From Microbacterium oxydans (GTDB taxonomy: Bacteria; Actinomycetota; Actinomycetes; Actinomycetales; Microbacteriaceae), in contig NZ_CP092891.1 of NCBI RefSeq assembly GCF_026559675.1, positions 1,426,001 through 1,490,000 on the forward strand: DNA of 64,000 bases, in the 5' to 3' direction. Below, in pieces: positions 17,645 through 25,998 of the stretch (the first letter of the stretch is position 1; the number at the start of each line of letters is the position of its first letter). The translations under genes and the position numbers were made by a program. The notes beneath the pieces are model-generated. The model was given only the letters and a program-made list of their open reading frames with translations, had not been told where the DNA came from and ran no database searches.

Positions 17645-18961
17645 ATGGACTACATCATGTTGGGCGTGGGGCTCCTGCTCACGGTCGGCACCGGTCTCTT
17701 CGTCGCGAGCGAGTTCGCGCTGGTCAATCTCGACCGCGCCGACCTCGAAGCAAGGCAGGCCCGCGGTGAATCGCGGCTCTCGCTCACGATCAGCGCTCTC
17801 AAGCACACGTCGACGCATCTCTCGGCCGCACAGCTCGGCATCACGCTGACGACGCTGCTCACCGGTTACACGATGGAGCCGGCGCTGTCGAACCTCCTCC
17901 GACCCACGCTCCACGCGTGGAGCATCCCGGACGCGGCGATCGCCCCGATCGCGACGGTCGTGGCGATGTTCGTGGCGACCGTGCTCTCGATGATCCTCGG
18001 CGAGCTCGTCCCCAAGAACTTCGCCCTCGCACTGCCGCTGGCCACCGCGAAGCTCGTCATCCCGTTCCAGATCGCGTTCACCACCGTGTTCAAGCCCGCG
18101 GTCGTGGTGCTCAACGGCAGCGCCAACGGCGTGCTGCGCGGCATGGGGATCGAGCCGAAGGAGGAGCTCTCCGGCGCCCGGAGCGCGGAGGAGCTGTCGT
18201 CGCTGGTCCGCCGCTCCGCCAACGCGGGGCTGCTGGAGGCCGACACCGCCTCGCTGCTCGATCGCACCCTGATGTTCTCGCGGCTCACCGCCGACGACGT
18301 GATGACCGCTCGACCGAGCATGCACGCGATCGCCGCCGGGGACTCCGCGGACGACGTGATCCAGCTCGCCCGGCGCACCGGCCACAGCCGGTTCCCGGTC
18401 TACGACGAGGACCTCGACGACATCATGGGCGTCGTGCACCTGAAGGCGGCGATCTCGGTGCCGCGTGAGCGTCGCACCGAGGTCCCGGTCGGTGCCCTGG
18501 CCACCGAGCCGCTCCGCGTTCCCGAGACGGCGCACGTCGACAACCTGATCGCCGAGCTCCGCGCTCGCGGCTACCAGCTCGCCATCGTCGTCGACGAGTA
18601 CGGCGGAACCGCAGGACTCGTGACGCTGGAGGACCTCGTGGAGGAACTCGTCGGTGAGGTGTCCGACGAGCACGACCGCACCAGGGCCGGCGTCATCCGC
18701 AACCGCGAGGGGATCACGTTCCCCGCGGAGCTGCGACCGGACGAGGTGCGCCGTCGCGCCGGCGTCGAGGTCCCGGAGGGCGATGTGTACGACACGGTCG
18801 GCGGATACGTCATGAGCGTGCTCGAGCGCGTCCCGCTGGTCGGCGACGAGGTGCCGTTGGACAGCGGCATCCTGCAGGTCGTGCGGATGGACGGTCGACG
18901 CGTCGATCGGGTCCGCTACGTCCCGAGACCCCTCGACGGCGAAGAGGAGGTCACCCGATGA
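17645..18961 (+). CDS. CNNM/TlyC-family transport protein (DUF21, CBS pair, CorC/HlyC domain)
   Basis: Integral membrane protein (438 residues). Four hydrophobic segments form a DUF21 domain (about 1-190), followed by two CBS domains (about 210-335, with [13 protein letters not shown] and ITLEDL-type [14 protein letters not shown]) and a C-terminal CorC_HlyC domain. The family (CorC, YhdP, CNNM) is linked to Mg2+ or Na+ efflux; the older label hemolysin is not informative. ATG follows GGAGGGGAACCGCTG. It overlaps its paralogue downstream by ATGA, and the two probably form a heteromer or act together; that is inference. Confidence 0.88.
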   Translation: MDYIMLGVGLLLTVGTGLFVASEFALVNLDRADLEARQARGESRLSLTISALKHTSTHLSAAQLGITLTTLLTGYTMEPALSNLLRPTLHAWSIPDAAIAPIATVVAMFVATVLSMILGELVPKNFALALPLATAKLVIPFQIAFTTVFKPAVVVLNGSANGVLRGMGIEPKEELSGARSAEELSSLVRRSANAGLLEADTASLLDRTLMFSRLTADDVMTARPSMHAIAAGDSADDVIQLARRTGHSRFPVYDEDLDDIMGVVHLKAAISVPRERRTEVPVGALATEPLRVPETAHVDNLIAELRARGYQLAIVVDEYGGTAGLVTLEDLVEELVGEVSDEHDRTRAGVIRNREGITFPAELRPDEVRRRAGVEVPEGDVYDTVGGYVMSVLERVPLVGDEVPLDSGILQVVRMDGRRVDRVRYVPRPLDGEEEVTR

Positions 18962-20019
18962 ACGATTGGGGTGGACTCGCCTGGCTCGTCGTGCTCCTGG
19001 TCGCGAACGCCTTCTTCGTCGGCGGCGAGTTCGCCGTCATCTCCGCGCGCCGGTCGCAGATCGAGCCGCGAGCCGATCAGGGCTCGCGCGCCGCCAAGAC
19101 CGCCCTGTACGCGATGGAGCACGCGACGCTGATGCTCGCGACGTCGCAACTCGGCATCACGATCTGCTCGCTGCTGATCCTGAACGTCTCCGAGCCCGCC
19201 ATCCACCACCTGCTGGCCGTGCCGCTGCACGCGCTGGGATGGCCGGACGGCGCCGTCGACGCGGTGTCGTTCGCGATCGCCCTGCTGATCGTGTCGTTCC
19301 TGCACGTGGTGTTCGGCGAGATGGTGCCGAAGAACCTCGCGTTCTCGGTGCCGGATCGCGCGGTGCTGATCCTGGCCCCGCCGCTGGTGTGGGTGTCGAA
19401 GGTGTTCATGCCGGTGATCTGGGTGCTCAACGCGGCGGCCAACGGCGTGCTGCGCCTGTTCCGTGTGGAGCCGAAGAACGAGGCGGCGTCGACGTTCACG
19501 CTCGACGAGGTGGCGACCATCGTCAGCCAGTCGCGCCGCGAGGGTCTGCTGATGGACACCGCCGGAACCGTCGCCGCGGCCGTGGAGTTCACCGACAAGA
19601 AGGCGCGGGACGTGGCGGTGCCCCTGGGAGACCTGGTGACGCTGCCGCAGTCCACCACTCCGGACGACATCGAGAAGGCCGTCGCGCGCTACGGGTTCTC
19701 GCGCTACGTGATCGTCGACGACGAGGGCGTGCCGATCGGCTACGTGCACCTGAAGGACATCCTCCGCGCGTCCGAGGGTCCGGATGCCGAGACCAAGATG
19801 ATCGAGCCGATCCCGGCCAAGCGCATCCACCACATGGTCCCCGTCCAGGAGGACACGGACCTCGAGGACGCCCTCGCGGTGATGCGGCGCGCCGGTCGCC
19901 ACCTGGCCAAGGTGCGCGACGGCCAGGGCAACACCACCGCGGTGCTGTTCCTCGAGGACATCCTCGAGGAGCTGGTCGGCGAGGTGCAGGACGCGACGCG
20001 TCGCTTCCGCGGACGCTGA
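18958..20019 (+). CDS. CNNM/TlyC-family transport protein, shorter paralogue
   Basis: Second DUF21-CBS membrane protein (353 residues), translationally coupled (ATGA) to the previous one. The DUF21 domain covers about 1-180 (FFVGGEFAVISARRSQIEP, FGEMVPKNLAFSVP) and the CBS pair about 200-340, with FLEDILEELVGEVQDATRR at the end. Compared with its neighbour it lacks the C-terminal CorC_HlyC domain, so the pair consists of one full-length and one short member. A strong terminator follows. Confidence 0.88.
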   Translation: MNDWGGLAWLVVLLVANAFFVGGEFAVISARRSQIEPRADQGSRAAKTALYAMEHATLMLATSQLGITICSLLILNVSEPAIHHLLAVPLHALGWPDGAVDAVSFAIALLIVSFLHVVFGEMVPKNLAFSVPDRAVLILAPPLVWVSKVFMPVIWVLNAAANGVLRLFRVEPKNEAASTFTLDEVATIVSQSRREGLLMDTAGTVAAAVEFTDKKARDVAVPLGDLVTLPQSTTPDDIEKAVARYGFSRYVIVDDEGVPIGYVHLKDILRASEGPDAETKMIEPIPAKRIHHMVPVQEDTDLEDALAVMRRAGRHLAKVRDGQGNTTAVLFLEDILEELVGEVQDATRRFRGR

Positions 20020-20023
20020 CCCG

Positions 20024-20080
20024 CCGCACGGACCGGAAGGCCGCCGAACCCTCGCGGGATCGGCGGCCTTCCGCGTGCGG
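20024..20080. terminator. terminator between the CNNM genes and the OYE reductase gene
   Basis: A 13-base stem (20035-20047 with 20060-20072) is flanked by a further pairing of CCGCAC (20024-20029) with GTGCGG (20075-20080). It lies between convergent genes and can serve both. Confidence 0.75.
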
Positions 20081-20087
20081 CGAGCGG

Positions 20088-21155
20088 TCAGCGCGGACGT
20101 GCCCGCTCGTACTGCGGCGGCCACGCCACCTCGGCGCCCAGCTCGTGCGCGGCGCGGAGGGCGAAGTGCGGGTCGCGCAGCCATTCCCGTCCGGCGAAGA
20201 CCGCATCCGCCGCTCCCTCCACGAGGACCTGCTCGGCCTGCGCGGAGGCGGTGATGAGCCCGACCGCCGACACCGGGATGCGGCCGCCCCGACGCACGGT
20301 CTCCGCGAGCGGCACCTGGTAGCCCGGGAACACACTGATCCGCTGATGCGCGACCAGGCCGCCGCTGGAGACGTCGATCAGGTCCGCGCCGTGCTGCACC
20401 GCCCACTCGGCGACGACGGACGCCTCCTCCGGCGTGAAACCGCCCTCCGCGTGGTCGGTCGCCGAGATGCGCACGAACAGCGGCACGCCGGCGCCGGCGG
20501 CATCGCGGACGGCGTCCACGACGCGGAGGAGCAGTCGGGCGCGGTTCTCCAGGGACCCGCCGTACTCGTCGTCGCGCAGGTTCGACAACGGCGAGAGGAA
20601 CTGATGCAGCAGATAGCCGTGCGCGCCGTGGATCTCCAGCACGTCGAATCCGGCGTCGAGCGCCCGTCGCGCCGACGCGGCGAATCCCTCGACCACGCGG
20701 TCGATGCCGGCGGCGTCGAGGGCGACCGGCTCATCGAAGCCGTCGAACGCGACCGCCGAGGGGGCGGTGGTGGTCCATCCGCCCTCGGACGTCGGAACCG
20801 AGCCGCGCTCCGCCGCCCACGGCCACCAGGTCGACGCCTTGCGCCCGGCATGGGCGAGCTGGATGCCGGCGTGCGCACTGCGGTCGTGGATCGCCCGGAC
20901 GATCGGCACCCAGGCGTCGCGCTGCTCGTCGTTCCAGAGGCCGACGTCACGGGGCGAGATCCGGCCCTCGGGGACGACCGCCGTCGCCTCCGCCACGATG
21001 AGACCCGCGCCGCCGGAGGCGAACTGAGCCAGGTGGGTGTGATGCCATTCCTGCACGACACCGTCGACGGCGCTGTACATGCACATCGGCGAGACCCAGA
21101 GGCGGTTGCGGAACGTGACGGAACGGATGCTCAGCGGGGAGAAGAGAAGACTCAC
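20088..21155 (-). CDS. NADH:flavin oxidoreductase / old yellow enzyme (YqjM-like)
   Basis: FMN-dependent ene-reductase (355 residues) acting on activated C=C bonds with NAD(P)H. Visible family motifs are RFRNRLWVSPMCMYSA-like VTFRNRLWVSPMCMYSA at the N-terminus (the Cys typical of thermophilic-like OYEs), HAGRKAS near 108, FDVLEIHGAHGYLLHQFLSP near 170-189, YGGSLENRARLLLRVVDA, and ADAVFAGREWLRDPHF near the end. The physiological substrate of this family is usually unknown. The GTG start at 21155 has TAGCGT six bases upstream, so the mRNA is probably leaderless. Confidence 0.9.
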   Translation of the reverse strand: MSLLFSPLSIRSVTFRNRLWVSPMCMYSAVDGVVQEWHHTHLAQFASGGAGLIVAEATAVVPEGRISPRDVGLWNDEQRDAWVPIVRAIHDRSAHAGIQLAHAGRKASTWWPWAAERGSVPTSEGGWTTTAPSAVAFDGFDEPVALDAAGIDRVVEGFAASARRALDAGFDVLEIHGAHGYLLHQFLSPLSNLRDDEYGGSLENRARLLLRVVDAVRDAAGAGVPLFVRISATDHAEGGFTPEEASVVAEWAVQHGADLIDVSSGGLVAHQRISVFPGYQVPLAETVRRGGRIPVSAVGLITASAQAEQVLVEGAADAVFAGREWLRDPHFALRAAHELGAEVAWPPQYERARPR

Positions 21156-21161
21156 CGTTCG

Positions 21162-21167
21162 ACGCTA
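21162..21167 (-). promoter_or_regulatory. -10 box (TAGCGT) of the OYE gene, predicted leaderless
   Basis: On the minus strand TAGCGT is followed by six bases and the GTG at 21155. Confidence 0.55.
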
Positions 21168-21199
21168 CCTCCGCGCAGGTGCACCACGGGCCGTCGCAC

Positions 21200-21205
21200 T
21201 AACGT
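21200..21205 (+). promoter_or_regulatory. -10 box (TAACGT) of the nnrD-like gene, predicted leaderless
   Basis: TAACGT is followed by six bases (GGAGTC) and the ATG at 21212. Confidence 0.6.
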
Positions 21206-21211
21206 GGAGTC

Positions 21212-22060
21212 ATGTTCGAGGTGCGCGAGTGGACCCGCAGCGACACGGCGCGGTTGTTCCGTGCGCCGACCGCGGAGGACGACAAGTACGCCCGCGGCGT
21301 CGTCGCCCTGCGCACCGGATCGCCGGCGTATCCGGGCGCGGCCGTGCTCGGGGTCGAGGCCGCGTGGCGGTCGGGGGCGGGATTCGTCCGGTACGTCGGA
21401 GCGGAGCGGGTCGCCGACGCCGTGCTCGCCCGTCGCCCGGAGACAGTCGTCGGGGCGGATGCCGGGCGCTCGCGCGTGGACGCCTGGGTGATCGGCTCCG
21501 GCACGGATCCGGCGGACCGCTCGGATGCGGAGGGCGTCGCGCTTCGCGAGATCCTCGCCGGCAGCGCGCCGGTGGTCATCGACGCGGGGGCGCTGGACCT
21601 CGCGCCCGGGGCACGCGCGCCGTTCCTGGTGACGCCCCACGCCCGGGAATTCGCACGCCTGCAGGAGCGGCTCCGGGTGTCGTCGACCGACGACGCCCGA
21701 GCCGACGACGCCCGAGCCGATGCCGCACGACAGGTCGCCGCGAAGATCGGTGGAACCGTGCTGCTCAAGGGCGCGCGCACGCTCATCGCCGCCCCCGACG
21801 GAGCCGTTCTGGCCGTCGAGGCCGGAACCGGGTGGCTGGCGACCGCAGGCACGGGAGACGTGCTCGCGGGCGTGCTCGGCGCGGTGCTCGCCGCCAATCC
21901 GGATGCTTCTCTCAGCGAGGCCGCCGCCGCCGGCGCGTGGCTGCACGGACATGCCGCCCGGATCGCCGCGGGCGTGCTCGACGGCGGACCGGGCCATCCG
22001 ATCGTCGCGCTGGACGTGGCGGAAGCCCTCCCGTCCGCGATCGAGAGCGTCCTGGCGTGA
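21212..22060 (+). CDS. nnrD: ADP-dependent (S)-NAD(P)H-hydrate dehydratase
   Basis: Metabolite-repair kinase-fold enzyme (282 residues) that dehydrates damaged NAD(P)HX back to NAD(P)H. Motifs include the N-terminal KYARGVVALRTGSPAYPGAA, HAREFARL, a VLLKGARTLIAAPDG strand and the nucleotide/catalytic loop TAGTGDVLAGVLGA (about 211-224). Only the dehydratase domain is present; the epimerase domain (NnrE) fused in many bacteria is absent, as is usual for the split form. A perfect two-copy 15-base repeat at 21687-21716 encodes ADDAR twice in a surface helix. The stop overlaps the next gene's GTG. Confidence 0.88.
   Translation: MFEVREWTRSDTARLFRAPTAEDDKYARGVVALRTGSPAYPGAAVLGVEAAWRSGAGFVRYVGAERVADAVLARRPETVVGADAGRSRVDAWVIGSGTDPADRSDAEGVALREILAGSAPVVIDAGALDLAPGARAPFLVTPHAREFARLQERLRVSSTDDARADDARADAARQVAAKIGGTVLLKGARTLIAAPDGAVLAVEAGTGWLATAGTGDVLAGVLGAVLAANPDASLSEAAAAGAWLHGHAARIAAGVLDGGPGHPIVALDVAEALPSAIESVLA
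21687..21716 (+). repeat. two tandem copies of a 15-base unit inside nnrD
   Basis: CCGACGACGCCCGAG is repeated perfectly at 21687-21701 and 21702-21716. The unit length is divisible by three, so the frame is kept and the copy number could vary without breaking the gene. Confidence 0.8.
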
Positions 22061-23295
22061 CTCGCAGGTCGATGACCGGAGTGGTCGTGCTGTGGAGCGC
22101 GTTCCTGCTCGTGCATCTGGTCACCGCCTGGCTGGGCTGGGTGTATCCGAGCCAGCCGATGGGCGACGTCGTCCTGGTCTACGAGCCCTGGGCGTCGACG
22201 GCGCTCGGCGGGGGACCGATCGTGGGCATCACGGAGACCTGGGTGTATCCGCAGCTCGCCCTGGTGCCGATGCTGCTCGCGTCGGGACTCTCGGCGCCGC
22301 TGGTGCCGCTGCTCGGGGTCTCGAGCGCATACCTGGTGGGATGGGCCGTGCTGGTCGTCATCCTCGACGCCGTCGCGTTCGGCGTGCTCGTCGGGCGCTC
22401 GCCGTCTCACGCGCGACGGATGGCGGCCTGGTTCTGGTGCGCCGCGCTGCTGCTGCTCGGACCCATCGCGCTGTACCGGATCGATGCGATCACGGTGCCC
22501 ATCGCCGTGATCGGCGGACTCTGGCTCGTCTCGCGGCCGGCCGTCGCCGCCGCACTGCTGACGATCGGCGCCTGGATCAAGATCTGGCCCGGAGCGCTCC
22601 TCCTCGCCGCGGTGGTGGCCGCGCGCGCGCGCTTCCGGATGCTGCTCACCGCCGTGATCGTCTCGGGAGGCGTGATCGCGCTGCTCCTCCTGCTCGGGGC
22701 GGACACCGAGATCCTCGGATTCCTGACCGAGCAGACCGGTCGAGGGCTGCAGATCGAGGCCGTGGCGGCGACGCCGTTCCTCTGGCTCGCCGTCGCCGGA
22801 GCCGCCCGGATCGAGTACAGCTTCGAGATCCTGACCTTCCAGATCACCGCGCCCGGAGTGGACGCCGTGGCCGCAGCGCTCACCCCGCTGATGGCGCTCT
22901 CGGTGCTGGCGGTCACGGCCGTCGGGGCGGTGAAGGCGATGCGCGGTGCCACCTTCCCGCGACTGTTCCCGCCCCTGGCGCTCACCCTGGTGGCGCTGCT
23001 CATCGTCACCAACAAGGTCGGCTCCCCGCAGTTCCAGACCTGGCTCATCGCCCCGGTCATCCTGTGGCTCGTGCTGGATCGGGTGCGGGCGCGCACACCG
23101 GCGGTCCTCGTGCTGGCGCTGTGCCTGTTGACCTGTCTCGTGTACCCGCTGGGCTACGACGCCCTGCTGCGCGCCGATGCGCTCGCCGTCGCGGTGCTCA
23201 CCGTGCGCAACGTCCTCCTCCTCGTCCTTCTCGTGGTCGGAGTCCGCGCTCTCGTGCGCGTGCCGGCCACCCGTCATCCGAAAACCAGGGAGTGA
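22057..23295 (+). CDS. polytopic membrane protein, GT87-like glycosyltransferase
   Basis: Integral membrane protein of 412 residues with about ten predicted hydrophobic segments and little soluble sequence. The first segment (VLWSAFLLVHLVTAWLGW) is followed by a loop with DVVLVYEPWAS, which resembles the acidic first loop of GT-C mannosyltransferases, and IGAWIKIWPGALLLAAVV recalls the KxxP region of GT87 enzymes. This suggests a polyprenyl-phosphate-sugar-dependent transferase, though the assignment rests on general pattern. GTG 22057 overlaps the nnrD stop (GTGA); ATG 22072 is the alternative. Confidence 0.6.
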   Translation: MTRRSMTGVVVLWSAFLLVHLVTAWLGWVYPSQPMGDVVLVYEPWASTALGGGPIVGITETWVYPQLALVPMLLASGLSAPLVPLLGVSSAYLVGWAVLVVILDAVAFGVLVGRSPSHARRMAAWFWCAALLLLGPIALYRIDAITVPIAVIGGLWLVSRPAVAAALLTIGAWIKIWPGALLLAAVVAARARFRMLLTAVIVSGGVIALLLLLGADTEILGFLTEQTGRGLQIEAVAATPFLWLAVAGAARIEYSFEILTFQITAPGVDAVAAALTPLMALSVLAVTAVGAVKAMRGATFPRLFPPLALTLVALLIVTNKVGSPQFQTWLIAPVILWLVLDRVRARTPAVLVLALCLLTCLVYPLGYDALLRADALAVAVLTVRNVLLLVLLVVGVRALVRVPATRHPKTRE

Positions 23296-23299
23296 ACCC

Positions 23300-23629
23300 A
23301 TGCTGATCGCCTTCTCCGTCGCCCCGAGCGGCACCCCCGCCGACGGTGCCGAGCGCACCGACGCCTCCGTGCACGACGCGGTGGCCGCCGCCGTGCGCGT
23401 GGTGCGCGAGTCGGGCCTGCCGCACCGCACCACGAGCATGTTCACCGAGATCGAGGGACCGGACTGGGACACGGTCATGGACGTCGTGAAGCGCGCCACC
23501 GAGGCCGTCATGCCGTTCGGCTCCCGGGTCTCGCTCGTGCTCAAGGCCGACATCCGCCCCGGCTACTCGGGCGAGCTCGACGCGAAGATCGAGCGCCTGG
23601 AGGCGGCGATCGACGAGTCCGGTGACTGA
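23300..23629 (+). CDS. MTH1187/YkoF-type thiamine-binding protein (DUF77)
   Basis: Small cytosolic ferredoxin-like protein (109 residues) of the family that forms tetramers and binds thiamine or related compounds. It begins MLIAFSVAPSGT, has SGLPHRTTSMFTEIEGPDWDTVMDVVKRA and ends with the strand RVSLVLKADIRPGY, all typical. It starts five bases after the previous stop and overlaps the following acetyltransferase by eight bases, so these are probably co-transcribed. Its role is uncertain. Confidence 0.8.
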   Translation: MLIAFSVAPSGTPADGAERTDASVHDAVAAAVRVVRESGLPHRTTSMFTEIEGPDWDTVMDVVKRATEAVMPFGSRVSLVLKADIRPGYSGELDAKIERLEAAIDESGD

Positions 23630-24098
23630 CCTCCGCGCTCCTGCGCACGTCGCGCTCCGTCCGGCGGTCGCCGACGACGTCGAGTGGATCGCGGAGCTCC
23701 GCGCGATCGTCCTCCGTCCCGATCTGGAGCGGCTCGGACGCTACGACGACATCCGCGTGCGGCAGAGGTTCCGGGACGCGTTCGACCCGGCGGACACCCG
23801 GATCATCCTCGTCGACGGCGAGGACAGCGGCTCCGTGGCCCTCCGTCGCGAGGGCGAGGCGCATTGGCTCGAGCACTTCTACATCGCGACTGCGCAGCAG
23901 GGCCGTGGTGTGGGCGGTCGCGTCCTGGCGATGCTGCTCGACGAGTCCCGGCGCTACCGGCTCAACGTGCTCCAGGGCAGCCCCGCGCGCCGGCTCTACG
24001 AGCGCCACGGGTTCCAGGTCGAGCGGCAGGACGAGATCGACGTCTTCATGGGGCGCGACCGCGCCGGAGCGGTCATCGACCACTCCGACGACCGCTAA
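23622..24098 (+). CDS. GNAT-family N-acetyltransferase
   Basis: Acetyl-CoA-dependent transferase (158 residues). The core shows a beta-bulge strand HWLEHFYIATAQQGRGVGGRVLAMLLDE, containing the Q/RxxGxG/A acetyl-CoA loop (QQGRGVG about residue 90), and the terminal LYERHGFQVERQDEIDVFMGRD. The GTG at 23622 lies inside the end of the previous gene, pointing to coupled translation. The substrate cannot be inferred. Its TAA stop doubles as the first bases of the next gene's -10 box. Confidence 0.88.
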   Translation: MTDLRAPAHVALRPAVADDVEWIAELRAIVLRPDLERLGRYDDIRVRQRFRDAFDPADTRIILVDGEDSGSVALRREGEAHWLEHFYIATAQQGRGVGGRVLAMLLDESRRYRLNVLQGSPARRLYERHGFQVERQDEIDVFMGRDRAGAVIDHSDDR

Positions 24099-24101
24099 GC
24101 T
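24096..24101 (+). promoter_or_regulatory. -10 box (TAAGCT) of the MFS gene, overlapping the preceding stop codon
   Basis: TAAGCT starts with the TAA stop of the acetyltransferase and is followed by six bases and GTG 24108. Confidence 0.55.
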
Positions 24102-24107
24102 GATCCG

Positions 24108-25337
24108 GTGAATCCCTCGACGGAATCGAGGGGTGCGGCGAAGAGGGCGCTCCTCTCTCTCGCCATAGGCAGCTTCGGCATCGGCATGACCGAGTTCGTG
24201 GTCATGGGCCTGCTGCCCAACATCGCCGCCGACCTGCTGCCCTCGCTCTGGGCGACCAGCCAGGAAGAGGCGCTGAGCCAGGCCGGCTGGCTGATCTCGC
24301 TGTATGCCCTCGGCGTGGTGGTCGGCGCCCCGACCATCGCCGGGTTCGTCGCACGCTATCCGCGGCATCGGGTGATGATCGTGCTCGCGCTGGCGCTGAC
24401 CCTGTTCAACGCGCTTACCGTGATCCTGCCGACCTTCGAGCTCGTCGCCGCCTCCCGCTTCCTCGCCGGGCTTCCGCACGGCGCCTACTTCGGCATCGGC
24501 GCCCTCGTCGCGGCCGACGTCATGGGACCGGGCAACCGCGCCAAGGGCGTGGCCTTCATCCTCACCGGCCTTACGGTGGCGAACGTCGTCGGTGTGCCGC
24601 TGGGCACCTTCCTCGGGCAGGAATGGGGCTGGCGCGCGGCCTTCGCCGTCGTGGCGATCGTGTTCGCCCTCGCCACGCTCTGCATCGCCCTGTTCGTGCC
24701 GGAGCACCCTGGTGACCCCGGTCGCACGATGCGGCAGGAGCTGCGGGTGTTCCGCTTCCCGCAGGTGTGGTTCACCCTGGGCGTCGGCGCAATCGGCTTC
24801 GGCGGCTTCTTCGCCGTCTACAGCTACATCGCCCCGCTGGTGACGGAGGTCGCCGGGTCGCCCGAATGGGTCGTGCCGATCATCCTCGTGCTGATGGGCA
24901 TCGGCATGACGGCCGGAAACCTGGTCGGCGGGCACCTGGCCGACATCGACCTGCGTCGTACGCTGCTGTTCGGGCTCGCGGCGATGGCGCTGGTGTTCGC
25001 GTCGCTCGCGCTGCTGTCCTTCTGGATCGTGAGCCTCGGCTTCCTCGTGGTCGTGGTCGGCTTCGTCTCCTCGGTGCTGAGTCCGACGATCCAGACGCGT
25101 CTCATGGACGTCGCCGGCGACAACCAGTCGATCGCCGCGGCGATGAACCACTCCGCCCTCAACATCGGGAACAGCCTCGGTGCCTTCCTCGGTGGCATCG
25201 TGATCGCCGTCGGCTGGGGCTTCACGGCGCCCGCGTGGACCGGGGCGGTCCTGGCCATCGCCGGCCTGCTCATCGCGCTGCTGTCCTATCGGGTCGAGGC
25301 GCGCCGTCCCGCAGCGGTGGGGCACACCGCGTCGTAG
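24108..25337 (+). CDS. MFS transporter, AraJ/YdhP-like drug or sugar efflux family
   Basis: Twelve-helix major-facilitator exporter (409 residues). The first helix has the family sequence ALLSLAIGSFGIGMTEFVVMGLLP, helix 2 is SLYALGVVVGAPTIAGF and the helix 4-5 region is ASRFLAGLPHGAYFGIGALVAADV. These are typical of DHA1-type AraJ/PbuE proteins that export arabinose, purines or drugs by proton exchange. The substrate is unknown. The GTG start follows the TAAGCT box by six bases, and its own TAG stop overlaps the -10 of the NUDIX gene. Confidence 0.88.
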   Translation: MNPSTESRGAAKRALLSLAIGSFGIGMTEFVVMGLLPNIAADLLPSLWATSQEEALSQAGWLISLYALGVVVGAPTIAGFVARYPRHRVMIVLALALTLFNALTVILPTFELVAASRFLAGLPHGAYFGIGALVAADVMGPGNRAKGVAFILTGLTVANVVGVPLGTFLGQEWGWRAAFAVVAIVFALATLCIALFVPEHPGDPGRTMRQELRVFRFPQVWFTLGVGAIGFGGFFAVYSYIAPLVTEVAGSPEWVVPIILVLMGIGMTAGNLVGGHLADIDLRRTLLFGLAAMALVFASLALLSFWIVSLGFLVVVVGFVSSVLSPTIQTRLMDVAGDNQSIAAAMNHSALNIGNSLGAFLGGIVIAVGWGFTAPAWTGAVLAIAGLLIALLSYRVEARRPAAVGHTAS

Positions 25338-25340
25338 AGT
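25335..25340 (+). promoter_or_regulatory. -10 box (TAGAGT) of the NUDIX gene, overlapping the preceding stop codon
   Basis: TAGAGT begins with the MFS gene's TAG stop and is followed by six bases (GACGGG) and GTG 25347. Confidence 0.55.
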
Positions 25341-25346
25341 GACGGG

Positions 25347-25958
25347 GTGAGCGCCTCAGAGCCGTCCCTCCCCGTCGCCGGCACCGCCGTGCTGCTGCGC
25401 CCCGCCCCGGCGGGCTTCGAGGTGCTGCTGATGCGTCGGCCCGATCGCGGGTCGTTCGCCGACGCCTGGGTCTTCCCGGGCGGCAAGGTCGAGCCGAGCG
25501 ACCGCCGTGCGGGCGACGACGAGGTCGAGGACGCGCGCCGCGCGGCGATCCGGGAGACCTTCGAGGAGGTCGGACTCGTGGTCGATGATCCGGTGGTGCT
25601 GTCGGAGTGGCGGCCGCCGAGCGAAGCCCCCACCCGGATCCGCACCTGGTTCTTCCTGGCGGAGGCGCCGGACGGGGAGCCCGTGCCGTCCGCCGACGAG
25701 GTGGCGGAGCTGACCTGGACGACTCCCGCCGAAGCCCTGGCGCGTCACGGCGCGGGGGAGTGGACGCTGTATCCGCCCACGTGGATCACGCTGCATCAGC
25801 TCTCCGCCTTCACCGACGCGGCGTCCGCGCTGTCGTCCGGCGGGTCGGCGCAGCTGTTCCAGACGAGGGTGCTCGAGACGGAAGCCGGTCGCGCGTTCGC
25901 CTGGGAGCAGGGGCGCCTCGAAGCGGGTGCACTGCCCTGGCGGTTCGTCGCCGACTGA
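25347..25958 (+). CDS. NUDIX hydrolase, NUDT19-like
   Basis: Cytosolic hydrolase of nucleoside diphosphates linked to another group (203 residues). PGGKVEPSD near residue 46 is followed by E, seven residues and RETFEEVGL near 70-78, completing the catalytic Nudix box; the segment before the box is longer than in MutT. This layout and the C-terminal half (LTWTTPAEALARHGAGEWTLYPPTWITL) resemble NUDT19/CoA-hydrolase-like proteins. The true substrate is unknown. It converges on metX. Confidence 0.85.
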   Translation: MSASEPSLPVAGTAVLLRPAPAGFEVLLMRRPDRGSFADAWVFPGGKVEPSDRRAGDDEVEDARRAAIRETFEEVGLVVDDPVVLSEWRPPSEAPTRIRTWFFLAEAPDGEPVPSADEVAELTWTTPAEALARHGAGEWTLYPPTWITLHQLSAFTDAASALSSGGSAQLFQTRVLETEAGRAFAWEQGRLEAGALPWRFVAD

Positions 25959-25998
25959 GCGGCGCGTCTCCGTCCGGCGGGGCTTCGTGCGGTGCGGC

